NCBI GenBank assembly: GCA_003695605.1
Contig: RFIK01000197.1
Span: 1-7,206 of the forward strand
Origin: Chlorobiota bacterium
Lineage (GTDB): Bacteria > Bacteroidota > Ignavibacteria > Kapaibacteriales > NICIL-2
Reading direction: 5' to 3'
DNA length: 7,206 bases
Shown here: positions 1-6,108 of the stretch, one piece after another
Numbering within the stretch: the first letter of the stretch is position 1
Layout: every line of letters begins with the position of its first letter
The notes under the pieces: generated by a model
The model's input: the letters and a program-made list of their open reading frames with translations, nothing else
Database searches by the model: none
What the model was told of the DNA's origin: nothing
Made by a program: the position numbers and the translations under genes

Positions 1-251
1 ACCAGCACCCAATCAGTCCGGAGATAGTCGAGCGCGAGATTTCGTGCATCGGAAAAATTGTTCCGCCACTGGTGGAAGTACACCTCAGCTCCCAAACGGG
101 TTGCAACCGTTGGCGTGCGATCGTGGGAACCAGTATCGAGGACGACGATCTGGCGAGCGATGGTGCGAACGGAACTCAGTGCCCGCGCAATTGTTTCGGC
201 GCAATCGCGGGCGATCATCGCTACGCCGATCGTGGGAAGCTGACTGTCCAT
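1..251 (-). CDS. Family 2 glycosyltransferase, N-terminal part (runs off the left edge)
   Basis: Only the first 83 codons are present, starting at an ATG at 251-249. The protein opens with TIGVAMIARDCAETIARAL, the first strand and helix of a GT-A fold. It continues with IVVLDTGSHDRT (the nucleotide-sugar binding strand plus the DTGSxDxT loop) and a segment with FHQWRNNFSDARN. This is the pattern of the GT2 subgroup typified by SunS-like and TPR-linked glycosyltransferases, which move a sugar from a nucleotide donor to a surface glycan, lipid or protein. The DxD metal-binding motif should follow immediately and is beyond the edge. No clear Shine-Dalgarno precedes the start. It is the last visible gene of the leftward series, 154 bp after the rpsU stop. 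That gap (252-405) holds no convincing gene or terminator. It contains TACGGTTTG (minus strand, 290-282), which resembles a TAnnTTTG box with one extra spacer base. Family is confident; acceptor and donor are unknown. Confidence 0.85.
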   Translation of the reverse strand, partial: MDSQLPTIGVAMIARDCAETIARALSSVRTIARQIVVLDTGSHDRTPTVATRLGAEVYFHQWRNNFSDARNLALDYLRTDWVL

Positions 252-405
252 GTACACAACTGGTGGTCCATTAGTCTTGTGCAAACCGTAGCCGCCGACC
301 TGGCTGCATCTCGGTACTCAGTTCGAGCACGCAAGCGGAGATGTGTTCGGCGCGTTTTGTTCCGTTTGCACAAGCGAAGGACAGCGCAAAGAGTATGCCG
401 AGCGC

Positions 406-603
406 TTAGGAGTTCAGCTCGGCCTGGAGGCGGTACTGTCGGCGGGCTGCTCGATTGCGTGCCATCCGCCGCTCGACCGAGGGCTTGGTGTAGTAAGTCC
501 GCCGCCGGTATTCCCGAAGGATACCACTCCGCTCAAACTTTTTCTTGAAGCGGCGCAAGGCACGATCAATTGTTTCGTTCGGTTGAATGGTAACTCCAAT
601 CAC
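406..603 (-). CDS. rpsU: 30S ribosomal protein bS21
   Basis: Small, very basic protein of the 30S subunit, which sits near the anti-Shine-Dalgarno end of 16S rRNA and takes part in initiation. The sequence shows the whole family pattern: a short strand (IGVTIQPNE), the ETIDRALRRFKKKFERSG helix, then ILREYRRRTYYTKPSVERR and a basic helical tail ending AELNS. With a GTG start at 603-601 it is 65 residues, the usual size in this part of the bacterial tree, and begins directly at the first strand. Two in-frame ATGs lie upstream, at 612 (adds MCC) and 651. The ATG at 651 overlaps the stop of the preceding gene as ATGA and would add 16 residues without family support. None of the three has a good Shine-Dalgarno. 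The gene follows the 136-residue ORF in the same direction and is probably cotranscribed with it. Identity is certain; only the start is open. Confidence 0.95.
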   Translation of the reverse strand: MIGVTIQPNETIDRALRRFKKKFERSGILREYRRRTYYTKPSVERRMARNRAARRQYRLQAELNS

Positions 604-647
604 GCAGCACATCGCGTACGATAGTGGAACATGGTCGCTTTCATTGA

Positions 648-1058
648 TCATCGGAGGCGTTCGACCAGCCGCCGTTCCTTCATCTTCTCGAAGATTACCA
701 CGAGGATAGACATGCCATTGCTGGCGATTTCCTTCGCGCGCACCGAGCCGTAGTCGTCCCACTCGCGGTGGTGAATGACATCGCCGATGCTGTATTCCTG
801 GCGTGGGTCGTACTCTTTGGCGTCTTCACGTTCAATCTTGATGCTCGCAACCCGAAGCTGTTGCTGTTCGAGCGCATCGAGATTGACCAGCTGGGCATGG
901 CGGCTGACGGTGCAACGTGCCCACTGCATGCGTCCTTCTTCCGTTTCCGTCGGTTCGCCGATGAGCTCGTGCCGGGTTTCCTTCATCAGGAACGGCGAGT
1001 AGAGCGTGATGTATTTCCGAGTCCGGCGACGACGCTTTTTGACGTCAGCTTCTGCCAT
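648..1058 (-). CDS. Uncharacterised basic protein with a C-terminal CarD/Tudor-like beta segment
   Basis: A 136-residue protein I do not recognise by name. The first 16 residues are strongly basic (KKRRRRTRK), which suggests nucleic-acid binding. The middle (about 35-80) is mixed and acidic. Residues 89-134 read YSIGDVIHHREWDDYGSV, then strands ending in SILVVIFEKMKERRLVERL. That G-D-x-I-x-H-x-x-[WF]-x-x-x-G-x-V pattern followed by an I-x-V-x-F strand and an RRL ending resembles the small SH3/Tudor-like barrels of CarD-type proteins and of UvrD/PcrA C-termini, which bind RNA polymerase or nucleic acid. The resemblance is by eye only. There is one cysteine, so no zinc site. The ATG at 1058-1056 is supported by GAGG (1069-1066) with 7-nt spacing, the best Shine-Dalgarno in the window, and by a TAnnTTTG box about 40 bp upstream. 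The stop overlaps a possible rpsU ATG (ATGA), which suggests one transcript with rpsU. Confidence 0.8.
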   Translation of the reverse strand: MAEADVKKRRRRTRKYITLYSPFLMKETRHELIGEPTETEEGRMQWARCTVSRHAQLVNLDALEQQQLRVASIKIEREDAKEYDPRQEYSIGDVIHHREWDDYGSVRAKEIASNGMSILVVIFEKMKERRLVERLR

Positions 1059-1099
1059 GGGAACGCCTCAACAGTGGTTGCAGCCTTTCTTGCAAGGTG

Positions 1100-1107
1100 C
1101 AAAAATA
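1100..1107 (-). promoter_or_regulatory. Candidate Bacteroidota-type -7 element, TATTTTTG
   Basis: The minus strand reads TATTTTTG, an exact match to the TAnnTTTG -7 consensus of the Bacteroidota primary sigma factor. It would start transcription near 1093 and give a leader of about 35 nt before the ATG at 1058. The surrounding bases (1100-1118) are the most AT-rich part of the gap. No TTTG is seen 19-21 bp upstream, so the -33 element is missing or degenerate. It would drive the 136-residue protein and rpsU. Confidence 0.55.
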
Positions 1108-1143
1108 CAAAATTTACATGACACCGCCGTGAGCAGCGAGCCT

Positions 1144-1890
1144 TCAGGCAGCAACCTGGGCGTCACTTTTCCACCGGAAGCGATACCCAACCCCTTTGAC
1201 CGTTTCGATGCAGGAGGCGTAGCGCCCAAGTTTATCGCGGATTTTCGAGATGTGGACGTCAACGGTCCGATCCACTACGTACACCGTCTCGCCCCAAATG
1301 CGGTTGAGAAGCTGATCGCGTGTGAAGACCTTATCGGGATTTGCCGCAAGAAATGCCAACAGCTCGAACTCTTTTTTCGGGAAGAACATCTCGACCCCAT
1401 CAACCCACACCGTGTAGTTCTGGCGGTGGATTTCGAGCGTACCGATCTTGAGCACCTCTGGAGCGACAATCCGCTCGGTGCGAGCTTGTTCGCTGGCGCG
1501 GCGCAACAGCGACTTGACACGCGCGATGAGCACACGCGGCGAGATTGGCTTGATGACGTAATCATCTCCGCCAAGTTCGAGACCGACGATTTGGTCAATC
1601 TCACCGGTACGCGCTGTCAGAAACATCACAGGGATGCCCGCTGTTTCCGGTGTTGACCGAAGCTTTTTGCACAGCTCGAAGCCATCGGCATCGGGCATCA
1701 TGACGTCGAGGATGATAAGGTCTGGCTGCAACTGCACTGCTTTTTCGATCGCCTGTTCGCCCTGAGTAAAGCCGAGTGCTTTATATCCTTCCCGCTCGAG
1801 ATTATAGGTAATCAGCTCGACGATGTCCGGCTCATCATCAACAACGAAAATTGTCTTGCGGTGCGATAGCATCTGCGATCGCTCGTTCAT
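1144..1890 (-). CDS. OmpR/PhoB-family response regulator
   Basis: DNA-binding two-component response regulator, 248 residues from the ATG at 1890-1888. The receiver domain (about 13-130) has the acidic pair D18-D19 (VVDDEPD), the phospho-acceptor D62 (LIILDVMMPDADG), the switch threonine T92 (FLTAR) and K114-P115 (YVIKP). The winged-helix domain (about 150-242) has FPKKEFELLAFLAANP, the FTRDQLLNRIWG turn, the recognition helix region VDRTVDVHISKIRDKL and the wing ending GVGYRFRW. All catalytic positions are intact and the length is typical of PhoB-like regulators. A second ATG at 1872 would give 242 residues and is equally plausible. Starts further upstream are excluded by the promoter box at 1909-1916. 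No histidine kinase is adjacent on either side, so the partner is encoded elsewhere. The closest general relatives are PhoB/PhoP-type regulators, but the signal cannot be read from sequence. The direct repeats upstream suggest autoregulation. Confidence 0.95.
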   Translation of the reverse strand: MNERSQMLSHRKTIFVVDDEPDIVELITYNLEREGYKALGFTQGEQAIEKAVQLQPDLIILDVMMPDADGFELCKKLRSTPETAGIPVMFLTARTGEIDQIVGLELGGDDYVIKPISPRVLIARVKSLLRRASEQARTERIVAPEVLKIGTLEIHRQNYTVWVDGVEMFFPKKEFELLAFLAANPDKVFTRDQLLNRIWGETVYVVDRTVDVHISKIRDKLGRYASCIETVKGVGYRFRWKSDAQVAA

Positions 1891-1908
1891 GAGGCGTTCG
1901 ACCGAATG

Positions 1909-1916
1909 CAAAATTA
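1909..1916 (-). promoter_or_regulatory. Candidate -7 element TAATTTTG for the response regulator
   Basis: The minus strand reads TAATTTTG, an exact TAnnTTTG match. Transcription would begin around 1902-1904, leaving a leader of about 12 nt to the ATG at 1890 or about 30 nt to the ATG at 1872. This rules out the open frame that continues upstream to 2031. There is no TTTG at -33. The spacer is occupied by a palindrome, and a direct repeat lies at about -37 to -52, an arrangement that fits an activator-dependent promoter. Confidence 0.55.
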
Positions 1917-1921
1917 CCCGT

Positions 1922-1935
1922 CGCGTGCGCACGCG
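1922..1935. promoter_or_regulatory. 14-bp perfect palindrome CGCGTGCGCACGCG
   Basis: A perfect palindrome in the spacer of the predicted response-regulator promoter, between its -7 box and the direct repeat. A dimeric repressor bound here would block that promoter. The hexamer ACGCGT at its right edge (1931-1936) recurs at 1954-1959. Simple GC-rich palindromes can arise by chance, so its role as an operator is inference from position only. Confidence 0.3.
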
Positions 1936-1939
1936 TCGT

Positions 1940-1955
1940 GTAACCTTTTCGTAAC
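1940..1955. promoter_or_regulatory. GTAAC direct repeat at 11-bp pitch, possible response-regulator box
   Basis: GTAAC occurs at 1940-1944 and again at 1951-1955, one helical turn apart, separated by CTTTTC. PhoB and other OmpR-family regulators bind as head-to-tail dimers to half-sites with exactly this 11-bp pitch. Relative to the predicted leftward transcription start it lies at about -37 to -52, the usual place of a PhoB-type activator box. The same site is about 70 bp upstream of the predicted rimO start, so it might influence both. Binding by the adjacent regulator is inferred. Confidence 0.4.
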
Positions 1956-2010
1956 GCGTTAGCCATTCCACGAACACCGCACGCGACTGCGTTCTGCAAG
2001 ACACACAGCG

Positions 2011-2018
2011 TAGTTTTG
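2011..2018 (+). promoter_or_regulatory. Candidate -7 element TAGTTTTG for rimO
   Basis: TAGTTTTG matches TAnnTTTG exactly. It lies 26 bp before the rimO ATG and would give a short leader starting near 2025. No clear -33 TTTG is present; GTTCTG at 1991-1996 is the nearest to one. It forms the rightward half of a divergent promoter region shared with the response regulator. Confidence 0.5.
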
Positions 2019-2044
2019 CATGCAGTATCACACCTCAGGTCCGC

Positions 2045-3376
2045 ATGATTCGGGTTCCGATCCGTACCGTCTCGATCGTCACGCTCGGGTGCAGCAAGAA
2101 TGCGGTTGACTCCGAAGTCCTCGCCGGCACACTTGCCCGCACGGGGCTTGAACTTGTCTCCGAGCCTGAGGGTGCCGATGCAATCGTTATCAACACCTGC
2201 GGTTTCATCGCTGCTGCCAAAGAAGAAAGCATCAACACGATTCTGGAGGCAATCGAGCTGAAAGCGGCAGGACGCACCCGCGCTGTCGTCGTTGCCGGCT
2301 GTCTGGCAGAACGGTACGGCAACGAGCTGCGCAAAGAGCTTCCGGAAGTTGATCTCATCGTCGGGACCGAGCAGTTCAGTACGATCGCACGGTTTCTGTC
2401 GCCAGACCACAAATACACTCTCGTCGGCGAGCGCGTCCAGAGCACACCCCCGCACTACGCCTACGTCAAGATCAGCGAAGGCTGCGACCATCCGTGTTCG
2501 TTCTGCGCGATACCGCTCATGCGTGGTCGACATCGAAGCCGTCCCGAACCGGAGATCGAACACGAGGTTCGACGCCTTGTCTCCAACGGCGTCCGTGAGA
2601 TCATCCTCATCGGTCAGGACACGACGTACTATGGCTACGACCTCTACCGTAAACGCACAATTGCAGACCTTCTGCGCCGCCTGCTCGACATCGAGGGTCT
2701 CCAGTGGCTACGGATGCTCTATGCGTACCCGTCGCATTTCCCGCTCGAGGTGCTCGACGTCATGCGCGAGCGGTCGAAGATGTGCAAATACCTCGACCTG
2801 CCGCTCCAGCACTGCTCGACCGACGTTCTCCGCTCGATGCGGCGCGGCATTACCCGCCGAGCCACCGAAGAGCTGATCGCTACAATCCGCGAGCGCGTTC
2901 CCGGCATCGCGCTGCGCACAACGTTCATCGTCGGTTACCCGGCCGAGACGGAGCGGCACTTCGACGAGCTCTGTCGTTTCGTGGAAGAGCAGCGCTTCGA
3001 TCGGCTCGGGGTCTTCACGTACTCCCACGAGGAGGGCACGTACGCCGAAATTTTGGGCGATCCAATCCCGGAGGAGGTCAAAATCGAGCGCCAGCAAACG
3101 CTCATGGAGATTCAGCGCGGGATTTCCTACCAGCGCAACCGAGCGCTTATCGGCACTGCACTCCGTGCAATCGTCGATGAGGCGCTCCCGAACGGCGAAT
3201 ACCGCTGCCGCACTGAAGCAGATGCCCCTGAGGTAGATTGCGAGCTCTACGTTACTGCACCGCAGACGCTCACCGTTGGAGACTTCATCACCGCCGAAAT
3301 CACCGATGCTGCCGAGTACGACCTTTTTGGAACCGTTCAATGCGCCGTGCTGCCCAGCGTAGCTGCAGCATCGTAG
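2045..3376 (+). CDS. rimO: Ribosomal protein S12 methylthiotransferase RimO (radical SAM)
   Basis: Adds a methylthio group to the conserved aspartate of ribosomal protein S12, using S-adenosylmethionine and two [4Fe-4S] clusters. The protein is 443 residues, normal for the family. The N-terminal UPF0004 domain carries TLGCSKNAVDSE with C16, then NTCGF with C52 and AGCLAERY with C86, the three ligands of the auxiliary cluster. The radical SAM motif is C147-x3-C151-x2-C154 (GCDHPCSFCAIP), followed by LMRGRHRSRP. This, with DSE rather than the MiaB-type motif, separates RimO from the tRNA enzyme MiaB. The GQDTTYYG and LRTTFIVGYPAET segments are also typical. The last 70 residues fit a TRAM domain, which binds the S12 substrate. 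The ATG at 2045 has AGG five bases upstream (CAGGTCCGC) and a TAnnTTTG box 26 bp upstream. Its 3' end overlaps the next gene by 37 nt. All key residues are present. Confidence 0.96.
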   Translation: MIRVPIRTVSIVTLGCSKNAVDSEVLAGTLARTGLELVSEPEGADAIVINTCGFIAAAKEESINTILEAIELKAAGRTRAVVVAGCLAERYGNELRKELPEVDLIVGTEQFSTIARFLSPDHKYTLVGERVQSTPPHYAYVKISEGCDHPCSFCAIPLMRGRHRSRPEPEIEHEVRRLVSNGVREIILIGQDTTYYGYDLYRKRTIADLLRRLLDIEGLQWLRMLYAYPSHFPLEVLDVMRERSKMCKYLDLPLQHCSTDVLRSMRRGITRRATEELIATIRERVPGIALRTTFIVGYPAETERHFDELCRFVEEQRFDRLGVFTYSHEEGTYAEILGDPIPEEVKIERQQTLMEIQRGISYQRNRALIGTALRAIVDEALPNGEYRCRTEADAPEVDCELYVTAPQTLTVGDFITAEITDAAEYDLFGTVQCAVLPSVAAAS

Positions 3377-4629
3377 CAGTCGCGCTCCTTGCTGCAACCA
3401 TTGCGGTAGCGCAGCCGTCGGGCGATGAGCTGCGCGTTTCGACGATGTACGTTCGTGACTTGTCGCCGGACTCCTCCCGTCTCGACGTGTACACAGCACT
3501 ACCGTATCGCTCAATACAGTTCGCATCCAGCGGTCGCGATGTCGTCGGGAGCTACCGCCTTACCATCACACTCCGCGATAGCACGGGGATGACAGCCGTC
3601 CGCGAGCAATCGCTCGAACGAACGCTCCGCGCTGGGGAGCGCCCTACTGCCTCGAGCGATGTGGAGGACATCACGCAATCAGTCTTTACCGTACCGCCAG
3701 GGCGTTACCGTGTGGAGGTATCAGCAACCGACCAGCTCTCCAGCCGCCAATGGCGTACCGCGCAGCAGGTGACAATCCCCGACTGGCGCCGCCAGCCGAT
3801 TGGGATCAGCGGCATCCTTCTTGTTTCGCGTATCGAGGAACGGAATCGTCGCTACGTACTTACGCCATACATCGGCAGCGACATTGGTGCGCTCAGCGAT
3901 GGCTTTTTTGCATTCTTCGAAGTTTACGCCGATGCAGGGCGTGCGCTCCAGCTCCGCGCCCGCATTCTCGACAGCACCGCGACGGTGTTCTCCACCGCCT
4001 GGCAGAGTATCCGCACCGACAGCACCGGCACTGCCCAGCACTTTATTCGTCTGGTGCCGCCCATCGCCCGGATGCCGCAAGGACAATACAAGATCCGCCT
4101 CGAAGTTGCCACCGACACCGCAACTATTCTCGCAAGCGCCGAACGAAGCATCGAGCTGCGCTACGGTGTCTCCAGCAGCATCTTTAGTGACATCACGCGC
4201 GCAATCCGGCAGCTTCGTTACATCGCAACACAGGCTGAGATTGATTCGATGCTCGCCAAGCCTACCGACGCCGAGCGCCGCGCTGCTTTCGAGCAATTCT
4301 GGAAAGAGCACGACCCCACACCAGGCACACTCCGCAACGAAGCGTTCGAGGAGTATTACGCCCGCATCGAGTACGCAAACCGCAACTTCCGCTCCTACAC
4401 CGAAGGCTGGCTCACCGACATGGGCATGGTGTACATCGTCCTCGGCGAGCCATCGAGCGTCGAACGCCGCGTCAATCCGTACGACAACCGCTCGATTATC
4501 ATCTGGACGTACACGCAGCTCAATCGCCGCTACATCTTCATTGACAACACTGGATTCGGCGACTATCGGCTCTCGCCTTCGACTCCCTTTTTCTTGAGCG
4601 AGAAGTACCGCTACCGCGGCGTACAGTGA
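3340..4629 (+). CDS. Secreted GWxTD-domain protein
   Basis: A 429-residue exported protein. Residues 1-25 form a signal peptide: MRR at the start, a hydrophobic core IVAVALLAATIAVA and likely cleavage after AVAQ. About 30-290 is a beta-rich region of Ig-like character with alternating strands. The C-terminal part is the GWxTD domain, defined in Bacteroidota, Chlorobiota and Acidobacteriota: FEQFWKEHDPTPGT (from 317), an EEYYARIEYANRNF helix (to about 350), the name-giving GWLTD at 356-360, then MGMVYIVLGEP and a terminal strand-rich tail. No biochemical function is established for this domain, and relatives are predicted to be periplasmic or cell-surface. The ATG at 3340 lies inside the rimO 3' end. 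It is the only start that keeps the signal peptide, and GGAA (3329-3332) sits 7 nt before it. Expression is probably coupled to rimO. Confidence 0.9.
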   Translation: MRRAAQRSCSIVAVALLAATIAVAQPSGDELRVSTMYVRDLSPDSSRLDVYTALPYRSIQFASSGRDVVGSYRLTITLRDSTGMTAVREQSLERTLRAGERPTASSDVEDITQSVFTVPPGRYRVEVSATDQLSSRQWRTAQQVTIPDWRRQPIGISGILLVSRIEERNRRYVLTPYIGSDIGALSDGFFAFFEVYADAGRALQLRARILDSTATVFSTAWQSIRTDSTGTAQHFIRLVPPIARMPQGQYKIRLEVATDTATILASAERSIELRYGVSSSIFSDITRAIRQLRYIATQAEIDSMLAKPTDAERRAAFEQFWKEHDPTPGTLRNEAFEEYYARIEYANRNFRSYTEGWLTDMGMVYIVLGEPSSVERRVNPYDNRSIIIWTYTQLNRRYIFIDNTGFGDYRLSPSTPFFLSEKYRYRGVQ

Positions 4630-4635
4630 TGCACG

Positions 4636-5943
4636 TCAATTGCTCGGTGGTGATTCATCGCCGAGAAGGTGCAACGTGACAAGCTCGATCGTTCGATCGG
4701 TGGCCCGCAAAATCACGGCACGGTACGGCGGAATCTCGAACGTCGCGCCGACGGGAGGAATCATCCCCGCACGCTGGAAAATCAACCCGCCGAGTGTCTC
4801 GTAGTCCTCACTTTCGGGAAGAGGAACGGGGAGGTACTCGTTGAGGTCGGCAATCGGGGTTGCAGCTTGGACGACGTAGTCGCTTCGTTGGCGCTCGACT
4901 GGAGCACGTTCTTCGTCGTACTCATCGCGGATTTCGCCGACGATTTCTTCGAGCACATCTTCGAGCGTAACAAGGCCAGCGGTACCGCCGAACTCATCAG
5001 TGACGATTGCCATATGTACCTGTTCCTGCTGGAAGCGGCGAAGCAAGCGGCTGAGCGGTTCTTCTTCACCGACGGTGATCACCGGACGGAGGATGTCCTC
5101 CAGAATGATCAGGTGGCGCATGTGCACCAGCGAGAGCAAGTCCTTTGTGTACACAATGCCGACGATGTCATCGAGTGTGCCTCGATAGACTGGCATGCGG
5201 GAGTATCCCTCTTCGATGACGATGTCGAGGATGCGCTCGGTCGGCATCCCGAGTTCGAGCGCGACAATCCGCCGGCGCGGGACCATGACGTGTCGCACCT
5301 GACGCTGGCGGAATTCGAAAATGTTCTCGAGCAGTTCGTGATGCTCTGCCTCAAGGATACCGCTCCGCTGGCTTTCCTCAAGTAGGTAGCGGAGCTCATC
5401 GGCGGAATGCAGTTCGCTTTCCCGCGCTGGGGAGATCCGAACAAGCCGCAGCAGCAACTGCGCAAGTCCATTGAGCACCCAGATCGCAGGCTTGAAGACG
5501 ACGTAGAACGCGCGTATCGGGAGGGAAACCGCATAGGCCACGCGTTCACTGTGCTGGATTGCAAGCGATTTCGGCGCAAGCTCGCCGAGCACGATGTGCA
5601 ACACTGTAATCGTGCCGAACGCAATTGGCAGTGAAATTCGATGGATGGCCTCCTGGGAAAGGTGGATGCCCAGTATCTCGAGGGCGGCTGCGATCATCCG
5701 CGCGACAACAGGCTCGCCGATCCATCCCAACCCAAGCGATGCAATCGTAATGCCCAGTTGCGTTGCCGATAGGTACCCATCGAGCTGCGCAATGATCGAG
5801 CGAACCAACCGCGCGAGCACGCTCCCTTCGCGCGCACGAACTTCGACATGTGACGAACGCACCTTGACCAGTGCAAATTCGGCAGCTACGAAAAATGCAT
5901 TCAGACCAACCAGTGCAAGCGTGAGCAGGAGATCACCGACCAT
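4636..5943 (-). CDS. CorC/HlyC-family membrane protein (DUF21 plus CBS pair)
   Basis: Inner-membrane protein of the CNNM/CorC group, associated with magnesium or other divalent cation efflux and often mislabelled haemolysin. With the ATG at 5943-5941 it has 435 residues. Residues 1-190 form the DUF21 transmembrane domain: LNAFFVAAEFALVKV in helix 1, YLSATQLGITIASLGLGWIGEP, and LGELAPKSLAIQ at 119-130. VMVPR (219-223) leads into two CBS repeats (about 222-340), ending in the hallmark DEFGGTAGLVTLEDVLEEIV. A CorC/HlyC C-terminal domain (about 350-430), which includes LGGLIF, closes the protein. An upstream ATG at 5973 would add 10 residues. I prefer 5943 because the distance to AFFVAAEFA then matches homologues such as B. 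subtilis YhdP. No strong Shine-Dalgarno is present (GGAAG 10 nt upstream). The gene converges on the GWxTD gene with 6 bp between stops and is divergent from fliP. Confidence 0.93.
   Translation of the reverse strand: MVGDLLLTLALVGLNAFFVAAEFALVKVRSSHVEVRAREGSVLARLVRSIIAQLDGYLSATQLGITIASLGLGWIGEPVVARMIAAALEILGIHLSQEAIHRISLPIAFGTITVLHIVLGELAPKSLAIQHSERVAYAVSLPIRAFYVVFKPAIWVLNGLAQLLLRLVRISPARESELHSADELRYLLEESQRSGILEAEHHELLENIFEFRQRQVRHVMVPRRRIVALELGMPTERILDIVIEEGYSRMPVYRGTLDDIVGIVYTKDLLSLVHMRHLIILEDILRPVITVGEEEPLSRLLRRFQQEQVHMAIVTDEFGGTAGLVTLEDVLEEIVGEIRDEYDEERAPVERQRSDYVVQAATPIADLNEYLPVPLPESEDYETLGGLIFQRAGMIPPVGATFEIPPYRAVILRATDRTIELVTLHLLGDESPPSN
4643..4665. terminator. Weak stem-loop at the convergent gene ends
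   Basis: CTCGGTGG (4643-4650) can pair with TCGCCGAG (4658-4665), giving an 8-bp stem with two G-T wobbles and a 7-base loop. It sits 14 bp past the GWxTD stop and inside the last codons of the CorC-type gene. Neither side has a T-run, so it is not a standard intrinsic terminator. It is the only candidate near this convergent junction. Confidence 0.25.
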
Positions 5944-6045
5944 CGAGGGGGAACTTCCGAGCAAGACGACCATGTGCAATATCGGAAACACCGCTGTCCA
6001 CACACCTGGAGGGAATGCACCGGCGTGCTCAACCCTTGCGCAACA

Positions 6046-6084
6046 CTCACCCTGTGAGGGCAGAGTCCCCTCTTCTTTGAAGAG
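6046..6084. promoter_or_regulatory. Two small dyads upstream of the sigma-54 promoter
   Basis: CTCAC-CCT-GTGAG (6046-6058) and CTCTTC-TTT-GAAGAG (6070-6084) are two perfect inverted repeats with 3-base spacers and centres about 25 bp apart. They lie roughly 50-90 bp before the predicted start of the fliP transcript, where sigma-54 enhancer-binding proteins often bind, and in the possible 5' leader of the divergent CorC-type gene. The two arms differ in sequence, so they are not obviously sites for one protein. They could instead be RNA hairpins. Confidence 0.3.
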
Positions 6085-6108
6085 AGCAAATTGTACGATC
6101 GCCGCACA

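Noticed and set aside
282..290. TACGGTTTG on the minus strand as a promoter for the glycosyltransferase
   Set aside because: It has three spacer bases instead of two. Similar near-matches occur at 383-391 and 6087-6095, so I did not list them as promoters.
271..405. A 44-codon open stretch in the rpsU frame, directly after the rpsU stop, with a hydrophobic beginning like a signal peptide
   Set aside because: It has no good start codon near its beginning (only a GTG and an ATG late in the stretch), no homology I recognise, and 44 open codons are unremarkable in GC-rich DNA.
72..548. A 158-codon plus-strand open frame
   Set aside because: It runs antisense to the glycosyltransferase and rpsU, both of which have clear family motifs; its own translation is arginine- and serine-rich without domain character.
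1006..1656. A 216-codon plus-strand open frame
   Set aside because: It is a mirror of the response regulator's codon bias on the opposite strand and has no recognisable domain.
1891..2031. N-terminal extension of the response regulator to a GTG at 2031
   Set aside because: The extension has no receiver-domain similarity and would span the predicted promoter and direct repeat; receiver domains begin within about 15 residues of the first ATG choices.
2708..3526. A 272-codon minus-strand open frame across the rimO and GWxTD genes
   Set aside because: It is antisense to two well-supported genes, and the translation shows no family features.
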